Source of the DNA: Ashinkailepas kermadecensis
Lineage: Eukaryota; Arthropoda; Thecostraca; Neolepadidae
Direction of reading: 5' to 3'
Assembly (NCBI GenBank): GCA_034440615.1
Contig: JAOTOM010003663.1
Span: 1-64,000, forward strand
DNA: 64,000 nt
Shown: positions 37,307 through 48,800 of the stretch, piece after piece
How positions within the stretch are numbered: position 1 is the first letter of the stretch
Layout of the letters: the number at the start of each line of letters is the position of its first letter
Notes under the pieces: model-generated
The model's database searches: none
Told to the model about the DNA's origin: nothing
The model's input: the letters and a program-made list of their open reading frames with translations, nothing else
Made by a program: the position numbers and the translations under genes

Positions 37307-38493
37307 TGAGACAAAACAAGTTCCACCAAACGTCTTGGATAGTGCACAAGGTGTATATATTTTGCATTGATGTTACTTCAATATATGCAGACATAAAAAT
37401 ATTTGTAGTTGACGTATGTACACAAACGTTTGGGATATATCCCCCCCCCCCTTTTCTCTATGTATCCACTAGTGGTCCTGACAGAGCGCATGCTTTTTTC
37501 CAGCACAAATGATTTTGAAAAAAGCTACTCTCTTGTGCCAAGATGTTGGTATGCACTGTGCATCCATGTACGTTTCCATCTTCACAAATTGGACACATTT
37601 TTTACCCACCAGACCAAATTGGTGCCCTGGCGCGTGTAGTGTGGATCTCATTGAACTATGGTGGTTAATGGTGGATCTATATTCCATGTATAATATTGAC
37701 GACAATAAAAGGTAGAAGATACTAATCGATATGATTTCCACCTGGCTAGAAATTCCCCAGCATATTTTGTCGAGCGTCTCAAATATGGGTTGAACGCGCT
37801 CAGTGAAACTCACAAGTACCAAAGAGGAACGGCAGCACATTTCTAGAAACGTCAGTACTGAATCAGCGAGCTTAGTAGAAGTATCCAGCAGGATATATCT
37901 GAGGATTTCAAGGCCCGGCCAGTCGGGGTTGGCATTGGTTAGAGTAGAAACGGCACGGTGGCCACATGAACCAGATATAACGACAATTATCGCCGGAACG
38001 ATGTTCATCCAGAATCAATGATTCCTAAGCCCATATGAAATGTTTTTATCATGCCACCCCCCCCCCCACGTGTCCTTCAAGTATCTCACCGCACCCCTCC
38101 TTCAGGTAGAATGTATATCTCACTGGATGGTCCGGGAGACATGGTGTGCCTGCCCCCCCCCTCCATCCACCCCAGCCCTCCTGCACGACAGCTGTCTGTT
38201 ACGGTGGTCGCGAGGTGGGTGTCGATGCTTTGTGATGTAATTTCCATTCAATTGACAATGGACAGGGCCGATTGAATGGAAAGCTGGACAGGGCCGAAAC
38301 GACATGTTGCCAAAGGTTAAACAATGTTGAAATGTTCACAATTGCCGCAGTGCCAGGGACGTGCTGTCACGTGCTTGGTTCAGTCCGCTGTCTAAAGTCG
38401 GCCGGTGAAGACCTGCCGAGCTGCCGAGGATTTCGGTCCCAAGCTAGGTGCCTAGAACTTTCGTATCATCCGGGAGCAGATCAGGAGCGCGAC
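37307..38493. other. Region upstream of the lectin gene
   Basis: No exon seen that fits the signal-peptide exon, which appears to be first. A repeated GACAGGGCCGATTGAATGGA / GGACAGGGCCGAAACG pair lies near 38260-38300. Confidence 0.5.
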
Positions 38494-38550
38494 ATGGCAG
38501 CTGACAACTTCGGCTTCTTCCTGCTTTTGAGTGCTGTTGCCCTGAAACAG
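38494..38550 (+). CDS. Lectin gene exon 1 (signal peptide)
   Basis: It encodes MAADNFGFFLLLSAVALKQ and ends at CAG before donor GTCAGT, in phase 0. It could join the exon at 39718 (lectin) or the alternative exon at 39010. Confidence 0.8.
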
Positions 38551-41500
38551 GTCAGTGTCGTGTTCTATTTTGCATATGATTGTATTCAATCAGACAATGT
38601 AAAAGCTGTTGGGCGGGGCCTCTACTGAGCAAATTTGTCTGAGGGAAGGGATCATTGACGACTGCTGGACCACCATCCGAGGTAACCAGACTGGACCCTC
38701 CTCTCTCCCTCTCAGTAATGCTAAGGCGCGCGAATGGTCTATGACGGGGTATATTAATATAATTACATAGTTGAACATGATACATGTGGAGGAGTCCATC
38801 CAATTTATTTTGAAATGGTCACCTTTAGCGTTGCTGAGCTCTCCCAATATTTTTTTTTAATCCAAAGCTCTGCCATTGCGAGATAGCTTAGCTTCACATA
38901 GCAAGTTTGGATACTGTTATTTTCAGATTTGATGACTGGATGGGCTCCAAATGGATTGCCTTGGCTGCCATTTGATAGGATTTGATATTAATTGGTATTT
39001 TTTTTGCAGGATGTCGACAAACCTCATATGGGCAGTTGCAAGCTCGCGCGCTCCAGAGCGCCTGTCATTGTTGTTAGCGGGAAGATGTATTCCACGTTAG
39101 GAGCGTCGAAGGGCAAGAGCCTAGAAACTCGCCATGAATTTTCGATGGAAGAGCTTGGGGTTTACATCGATATTTGTCATGCAACTTAAGAGCCGTAATG
39201 CTAAGCTTCAATACGTTTTGGGGCATGTCCCTTCGTCTCGTCATTTGGTGATGTCCATGAGGTGATTACGAGTGGGAGGTTAACTCGGTGGATTTCATAG
39301 GGTGCGTGAGGTCGAAAAACCAAAGACGTCACTATCATCAATTTCCAGATGGAATCCAACCCAGGGGCTTAAGAACTATCTTCAAGCTAAAGGGGTAAGA
39401 CCATGGCCGCCCGTCTTTTAAAGACCAGGAAATGCTGAGAACACTCTTGATTGCCATGGCGCATGTTGCATGCCTACAAAGCGTATTATAGGCAAATAAG
39501 CCCTAGTCCAGTGGGGGTGAATCCCAGGGACCCCAGTGATGCCGACTCCCTTACGAAAGACCGACATTAATTGAACCGACCTCCGATAATTCATATACAA
39601 AATCGTCTGCTGTCAAGGGGATCACCTAACCCATCTGACGCCTCTTACTACGCTACCACCTCTTACTACGCCACCACCTCCTACTACGCCACCACACAGC
39701 TGCCGTTCGTTTTCCAGATATCGGCAACTGATGCATATCAAGATGCGTTTGATTCATTCGTCGCTGGCGCGGATACGCCATCGATGGCGGCTCCGGCCGC
39801 CAGCGCAGATGGCGCCACTAGCGGGCCACCAGTTCGCTGCTTGTCCGGCTGGCGTCGCCACGGTCGCGGCTGTTACCGGTCGCTCCAGGGAGAACCCAGG
39901 CAGTTCCAGGAGTCCCGGCAAGCGTGCTATGAAATCGACCCGTCCGCTGATCTTTCCATTCCCAGAACTGCAGACGACATGAGATTCATTGAAGGTACGA
40001 GCATGTAGCAGCGCTCTGTCAGTTTTCGTTGTGTGGCGTTTATTGCAAATTATTCGACCTTCGAGCAGAGGCATGATATGCTGTTCAGTTGACATAGCAA
40101 ATCGTCAACATGTGAGTCATTCACAGAGTTTTACTTTATGCCGTTCTTATTATCCTGTGTCACATCGGATCTTAGTTGGTCTCGTTTTTTTCTACATCCA
40201 TTGTTGAGCTGGCTCTGTTCCCTAACGATATGCATGTCACGTTCATGCTTTGAAATGTCAGCTTCGTACTTCGCTGTATATTTAGCTTAGAGGACTCGTG
40301 AAGAGTTCATGGAAGTTAGTGGGGGAAAGCTGCTGCATTTTTTCAATATGAAATTGGAGACACGCTTCCCTCGCTTTAACACGGCTGGCTGGGATCGTAC
40401 CCCTTAGCTATTCAACTATGTGATTGAAACCACATCGTCGTGCATGGCAGAATTATCAAACACATCCCTTGTGTTGAAGACTACATCGTCATCTAGCACG
40501 GCCTGTCGTTAGAGCTAGCCTAGGCTGGTTGACAGTGAGGTCCCCATATTTTATCTTCCAAGTGCGCAGTTCTTCTGCAGTGCCGTGAGCGGACAGAGTA
40601 CACGCGGCCGGCTCCTGACCCGTGATAGCTCGTGCTGCTCCGATGCCAGCCGCGCGGCGGTGACGCGTCCATGCCTCCGCAGGTCTCCTGCCCAAGGCCA
40701 GCCTGATGGTTCCATTCTTCCTGGGCGGCACGAACGAGCCGACGGACGGCGAGTTTCGCTGGCACGACGATTCACTGGTCACCCTCGGCCCCTGGGCGTG
40801 GGCGGAAGGCGAGCCGAGCGGCCAGGTCGACCAGAACTGTTTGCTACTCATCAAGCAGGTGATATCTACCGCCAGGATATGTCGAGCGGGGCGTGCACGA
40901 CTGAGAAGAACATGAGTCTGAAAGTGTTCCAAAATGCTCACGGTGTAACCTCAAAATGTATGTACAGTTAATTATGAAAACGTATTAATCTAGAAGCATA
41001 TGAACTGTCTCATAGTTCTGGGGGTGGGAAGAAGCACTGAAGTCGTCCTTTCCGTCCAACACTACAGGGCTTGTGCAAATATCCAAAGCTGGAGATGGAG
41101 CAGCTTCTGCCTGTTTCTCGTCCCTGCACGTTCTTGTTCTTGCTTTTAGAAAACAGAAATAAAATATACCTAATTGTTGGACTCCATTGGTCATCCTGAG
41201 AATCAGACATGCTCCTATATGCAAAAGCTGAATTCTGGGCTCATAGGCATCCTCAAAAAATATATCCTTTGGTTATAATCCGAAGAGGATGCTTGGATAG
41301 GTATTAACAATAACCTCAGCCCACGCAGGGCGGTTGATGCAACAATCCCGGCGTTGTATCCGCGACCGCGGGAAAAAGACGAGCGCAAGCGCGCCCTCGC
41401 GCGCTGTCGCTCGGTGTAGTCGATGGGGCTTCCTTTGCCGTCCAGATGATATCCGAAATATGAAAATGTCATGTGAGGTCAATGAGCTATGATTCCATGA

Positions 41501-44500
41501 GTAAAAACACTTTGGGCCATTTTTCGCTGAAATCGTGAATTATCTGTAGTTAATCCCACGTATTCCCTCCAAATAGCTAATGTTGGATCTGAAACGATGG
41601 TGGGCGACTCTTCTGGCGTGTTCGTATAGGTTAATTATATTTCCAAGGTCATTCCAGGTAAATTATATAATTTAACATCATAACCTTTTTTGTGTTTTTG
41701 TTGGTTTGTTTTAATCACTCTGGGGTTAGTTTTGATGCTGAAGTTGAATGTAGCGTCCGTTTACTCGTCTAGGTACAAGAAGATAGTATTTTGTGGCATT
41801 ATTTTGGAAATCAACGAAATGAAGTCAACACCTTGACCTCATTTGGCCCTTGACTTAGGCGTCGACATGTAACGTGTGGCACGTCGTTGGCATCCCGGGA
41901 TACTGTGGAATGACATCCTGAACAGTTTCAGCGCGCGTGAGCTATTAGTGTTCAACAGAACAGTTAAGCGTGAAAATTCCCGAGTTTTTTATTTTAAAAA
42001 AACCTGAAACTAGCCTGGGAAGCCAACTATATCCTCGCCCACATGCCAACATCCCACAAGCCAACTGAATCCGTGGTGGTGGAAAGGGGGCGAGGATTGC
42101 AGGATTAGCAGACGAAGGCCGTTCAGGCTGTGCACCATAACGTATGCTGTGTTGGAACTGGATCGCTTTTGTTTGTTGTTTCTTTTGATAGCGCCGTTCC
42201 TACGCCATTTACGAAGTTCATCGCGCTGCTGTGCAATTAATGCACCATTTTGGTGCTGCGGTGCTCTGTTTCGTGTGGTGATATCTCGTTCCTTTTCACG
42301 AGCAAACTGTTACACTTGACGTCGCAGACCAACAGAAAACCCGGCGAAACGCAGTTCGCCCTGGGCGACGCGCCATGCACCACACACTGGAGCGATGTCG
42401 TCTGTCAGATGCCGTTTCCGCAGCTGGCTCTGCCTGTCACGTAAGTGTTGCGTCCGACTCGTTGCCAGCGGCTCATTCTACCCATAGCATAAGCGCCGAG
42501 CGGTCCGCTATACGCCGCCCCAGCTCCTGGCCTGGTATACCACTTCAACGTGCTGTTATGTGCTGTACCTGCGGCTCGCACTGAAACGTCAGTGGTCTTT
42601 TGGATGCCGTCCGCGCGGTTTTCTCTGTCCACCTGTTGTATTGGTAATGTGATGATTACTTGCTAGGTGTGAGGAGCGGCTATGAAACTAGTTGTGCATC
42701 CGTTTGAGTAGGTAATCTTCCCTCGTGCCTTAAATCTATTCGCAAGGTCATTATAATTGAATAGCATACAAATCTGGAGTTCGTGTATAGCTGATTTATA
42801 GTTTTGAGCCCACAACATACAGCGTACACGAGTTATGAGCAATGTAGAATTCACCCGAGCAGCCCACTGTAGCCAGCCTGAACAAACTCACTAGCGACAC
42901 CCAAAAGAGTAAAGACAATGGCTAATACGTGTAGAAGGGTGCGACGTGCATGCTGGAAATAGGCCGACACAGAGGTGGATCGAACCCGGGCCAGCGTACA
43001 CCATAGTACAACACAATCGCAATGAGTACTAAACGGAGTGGAGTACTACATTTGTACATACCAATGCTGGCGATCCGGCAACATAATGTATATCTACCGA
43101 GACCTCATGCTGCGCGCCATGCCGCGAGAAGCTGGTGTCGACTGGTGAGAGGCTGATGTCGACTGGAGAGAGGCTGGTGAGAGGCTGGGAGAGGCTGGTG
43201 TCGACTGGTGAAGGGCTGGTAAGAGACTGGCGAGGGACTGGTGAGATACTGGTGAGGGACTGGTGAGATACCGGTGAGAGGCTGGTGAGGGACTGGTGAG
43301 AGGCTGTTGTCGACTGGTGAGAGGTTGGTGAGAGACTGATGAGAGGCTGGTATGAGACTGGTGAGAGGCTGGTGAGAGATTGGTGTCAGCAGTTCACCAC
43401 ATCAGTTTGCTCGAATTAGTGGCGGCTGTGGTCATCTCTAATTATCTCATCGCTCCACGAAGTCAATTTCTTTCCCAATTCGTTTTTTTCACGCTTGATA
43501 TAATACATGACGCGGTAAGCTAGGACAAGCACTGAATAATTAGCGATCACATAGCTAGGGATAGCGTGTCTTCAGTGGACTATATAACTAGGGATCCCCA
43601 GCTTAGCGTGTCCCCAGTGAATAACCGTACTGTTGTAATCGTGTTGCAGGGATAATTTCGGCGACTCACATATTGACGACCGACCTGCAATTGGTGCAAG
43701 GGGCTGCGACTATCCAGGTATATTACATGTGCTCTGCGACTATCCAGGTATATTACATGTGCTCTGCGACTATCCAGGTATATTACATGTGCTCTGCGAC
43801 TATCCAGGTATATTACATGTGCTCTGCGTCTATCCAGGTATATTACATGTGCTCTGCGACTATCCAGGTATATTACATGTGCTCTGCGACTATCCAGGTA
43901 TATTACATGTGCTCTGCGACTATCCAGGTATATTACATGTGCTCTGCGACTATCCAGGTATATTACATGTGCTCTGCGACTATCCAGGTATATTACATGT
44001 GCTCTGCGACTATCCAGGTATATTGCATGTGCTCTGCGACTATCCAAGTATATTACATGTGCGCTGCGACTATCCAGGTATATTACATGTGCGCTGCGAC
44101 TATCCAGGTATATTACATGTGCGCTGCGACTATCCAGTTATATTACATGTGCGCTGCGACTATCCAGGTATATTACGTATGCGCTGCGACTGTCCAGGTA
44201 TATTACATGTGCGCTGCGACTGCCCAGGTATATTACATGTGCGCTGCGACTGTCCAGGTATATTACATGTGGGGTACAGTACATCCTGATAATTTGTCGA
44301 ACAGAAGTGTGAAGCACCAAACGAGCAGACATTTGCTTTACGACGAATGCTTTCCAAATTATTTCACTTTACTGACACTTGCATTCTTCGGGAACACTTC
44401 ACTCACCTTAGTTGAGCGTGCAATCACATTTTGTAATTATTCACGAATACTTGCAATTGAATTACAATCGACACTTGATCATGTCATCTGTTGCTATGCA

Positions 44501-45837
44501 GGTCGTCTGTCGAGAGCCATGCTATGATTGTCAGGAGAGCATTGTTTTCCTCCCATCCATGTTCATGTTGGAGCCCCTCGCTAACAGTTGGATCCACGAC
44601 CCCCGCCCCACACTCCAAAGGAGTAGACACTTTTTACAACTAATGATGTGCTAAATGAATACCTTAAAATTTAATATAGCTGGGAAGAATTTCAAAGGCA
44701 CACATTATGGTCACCGAAAAATCCACACTTTTAGTTCCATGAATGCGAAGCACTTTCTAGCTACTTGTGGCAGTGAACTATTGCCCGCACAGGGTTCCTG
44801 CCACTCCCTTAGGATTTTTCGTGACCCCGAAAAAGCAGCGCACGCTAGCGCGCAGCTGCATAGAATAACTGACGGGGCATTATTTGTCGACCTGATTGTG
44901 CATGTATTTAAATATTTCTGGTCAAGTTGCTTAGTTGGAGCATCATAACAGGCAACATGTCAGGTTTTTTCTCGCCGAAATCGCATATTACCGGCAATCA
45001 ACATCACGCATTGCCCCTGAATGGGCAATTTTGGGTGTACAATTGTGATAAAAAAACTCGCCTAATCTGTGTACAAACAGCATTGTGATGAGACCTCGCC
45101 TAATATGTGTACGAATGTCATTGGCCTTGCGAAGATCCTTCAGGGTCATTGATTCAACTTGACTTGAAATGATAAATGATGCGCTTGTGGGCCACTTTGA
45201 AGCTAATATGAACACTTACAACGAATTCGTCGTACATTTGTTACTCTTAGACACCAGGAAACGGTGTTTTGAACACTATTTTGGAGATATCCATAAAAGC
45301 TATGTGGGTCGACTGTTGATTGAAATGTACCAAATTGCACATTGCTAACGTTCCAAGATAATCAGGAATATTCTGATTATATACCGAACATTTCAAACGT
45401 GAATCCTGTATTGCTTTTCCACACTGCACCGATAGTGATAATTGTGATATTTCATTTTTCTCGGATCATTGACATCTAAGCTGAATTGGAAGTTCAATCA
45501 GTGGCCACACGTATACAAATCGTGTATCAATTGCGAAATCACATCACGTGCAGCACACTGATGTTCGCTCCACGTCACTAGCGTCCTTTGTTTGGAAATG
45601 CTAGGGGCAGTCTCAACCCCCACCCTGCTTGTACTGGGGAAGGTGGCAAAATTATATGCACTGGCGAGGGTTATCATTTGCACCTCTCCTATGTCGGCAT
45701 TTACAAGCCAAGATGCCTGCTCAAAGTCCGCTGCTGGTGGCACAGGCACGATCTGGTTCAGGGGGTCATTGAAAGAGGGTTCCCTCCTTACTTAGGACCC
45801 CTCCCCACTTTCCAAAACTCCCGGGATTTTTGGGAAC

Positions 45838-45881
<44 letters not shown>

Positions 45882-48800
45882 ATGTATATATTTTTTCCCA
45901 CTTTCAAGGCCATTCATGCTCTCCGGGAACCGTTCTCACTCCTTAGGGCCTTCTCCTGTTTTCAGGGGCCCGTCAGAGTCTTCAATATCCCTGTCCAGCT
46001 CTCATCTCAGGATGATTTCAGCTCTGAGATGATCCCTCACCATTTGGCTTTTAGGGGGCCTCGTTCATCCCTCGGAGGGGTCCTTTCAAACCTCAGGAGC
46101 ATCCTAGACCTGTTTGGTCTGCAGGTACCCTGTTTTGCCTCAGGGTCATGTCTATTTCTCAGCGGTTGGGGTTCGTTCGAGTCTATACGGCGCTCTACAG
46201 CTAAACATTCTAGCTCTCAGGACAGCTTCCAGCATGGATATTCTGCACTCATGCCTTCACTACCTTTGCCAGCCCTCAGCGTAGATACCTTCAGGTCTCG
46301 GGACCCTTCCCATGCCATTCATAGATGCATTTCAATATGTCGGTTCCGCGACCTCGCGAGTTATCTCCGCGTCTACACCCTGATTGACCCCTGCAAGCCC
46401 TTTAATGCGATCGACTGGAGGTCCCCTCGAATCCTTCCAGGGGCTGTCCCCTTCGTCCCCCTGTCTTGGCTACGCCATTGGCCTGAACATAGCCGGGCAT
46501 AATTGGGGTGTAAAATTCAGAATATGGTTCGTGGAGTATTAGTTGAAACATATGTTCATCACTTCGCCGGCTTTAGAATCTAAAGCCGTTTCTGGAGGAG
46601 TGGTAGCATAGTCTGATGTGGCGACTCGTCTCTGTAGGAATGAGGAACATCTGTTCTGCTGCGTTTCTGTAGGAGTGAAGAGACACACCTAATATGTTGA
46701 TCCGCATCTGTTGAAGTGGTGGGATACGTCTAATGTGTGCTTCGCTTCCGTAGAAGTAGAGACTCACCTAATGCCGTGATTCCCCGTCTCTAGAGGGGTG
46801 GTGAGACATGCCTAATGTTGTGAAGCCCCATCTCTGTAGTAGGAGAGAGACACAACTAATGTGATTCTCCGTCTCTTTAGGCGGGGAGAGACACGCCTGA
46901 TGTGATACCCCGCCTCCGTAGGACGGGAAAGACACGCCTAATGTTGTGATTCCCCGTCTCTGTAGAAGGGGAGAGACACGCCTAATGTTGTGATTCACCG
47001 TCTCTGTATGAGGGGTAGAGACACGCCTAATGTGATTCCCCGTTTCTGTATGAGGGGTGAGACACGCCTAATGTGATTCCCCGTTTCTGTGTGAGGGGTG
47101 AGACACGCCTAATGTTGTGACTCCCTATCTCTGTAGAAGGCGAGAGACACACCTAATGTTGTGATTCCCCGTCTGTGTAGGAGAGGTGAGACGCGCCTAA
47201 TGCTGTGATTCACCATCTTTGTAGGAGTGGAGAGACACGTCTAATGTTGTGATTCCCCGTCTCTGTAGAAGGGGAGAGACATACCTAATGTTGTGATGCC
47301 CCGTCTGTGCAGGAGTGGAGAGATACGCCTAATGTTATGATTCCCCATCTCTGTGGGAGTGGAGATACACTTCTAATGTTGTGATACTCCGTCTCTGTAG
47401 GGGAGCTGAGACACGATTAATGTTGTGATTCCCCGTCTCAAGAGGAGTGCTGAGACATGCCTAATGTTGTGATTCCCCGTCTCTGTAGGAGTGGAGAGAC
47501 ACTCCTAATGTTGTGATTCCCCGTCTCTGTAGGAGAGGTGAGACACGCCTAATGTTGTGATTCCCCCGTCCCTAGGGGAGTGGTGAGACATGTCTAATGT
47601 TGCGATTCCTCGTCTGTAGGAGTGGTGAGACACGTCTAATCTTGTGATTCCCCGTCTCTGCAGGGGCGGTGAGACATGCCTAATGTTGTGATACCCCGTC
47701 TCCGTAGGAGTGGTGAAACACGCCGGTTCCTGTTACCTGTATCAGGACATATACCTCAGCCAGTCTGAGGCCGACAAGCTCTGCCGGAACAAGGGCTTCC
47801 TGCTTGCTAGCGTCCAATCGCAACAAGAGAACGATATTATCCAACGTAAATATTGGCGTTCGGCATGTCGGCTATGACAGTAGTATTGTACTGTCTACCT
47901 ATTGTACTGTCTACCTATTGTACTGGCTACCTATTATACTGTCTACCTATTGTACTGTCTACCTATTGTACTGGCTACATATTGTACGTAGCGTTAGCTT
48001 TGGATATCATAGTCACGTGCAAATCTGCTCCTTTCTGTACAATGCAACCGTTTATTTTGTGTCATGGAACACCCAGTTATTCAAAAGTGCAATAGGAACA
48101 CTACGTTCACTATGAGGTCGAACACAAACCTGTGTATGGTTCCTTTGACGTCAGAGATCAACATATGGATTCAAGGTATACAGATATCTGGCCATGTCTG
48201 GCTGACCCCCTTGTTGAGAGGTTTCTACTGCTCTGGTCTTGCGGTGAATTTAATTCCAGGGGTGACTATTTCAATCAGGGCATCCGCTGCTGGTTACATT
48301 GTTCCTGTTGTCATTTGAGTCTGATAACCACGTGACTGATCGGGCATCTGGGTTTGATGACGCCGTGACTGCTAACGCTATGACTGATGACGTCTGAGGC
48401 AGAAGGCACTGCGATTGATGATTTCTGTAGCAGATGACGCCGTGACTGTTGGCACTGTGACTGATGGCCCTGTGATTGATGACTTCAATAGCAGATCACG
48501 TCATTGCTGTTGACCCTGTGACTGACGGCCTCTGAGGCCGAAGACTTGGTGACGGCTGACGGTTGACGGCTGTGGCTGACGCCTGTGGCTGACGGCGGCT
48601 CCGACTGGCCGTGCAGACCTGATCTCGGACGTGGCGTGGCTGGGCGGCCGGCTGGAGGGCGGCCAGTGGCGCTGGCCGGACGGAGCGCCGCTGGTGTACA
48701 CCAACTGGGCGGCAGCCGGACGCTACTTCTACCGACAGCCGGACGGCCGCGGCCGCCAACTCTGCCTCAACGTACGTCTCGCACGGCGGCGGCGCCTCGA

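Noticed and set aside
43580..44047. Minus-strand 155-codon frame of SRRAHVIYLD repeats
   Set aside because: Antisense shadow of the 30-bp donor array; no splice context on that strand.
45588..46502. 304-codon plus frame
   Set aside because: It crosses a TA/TG microsatellite, has no domain and lies in a lectin intron.
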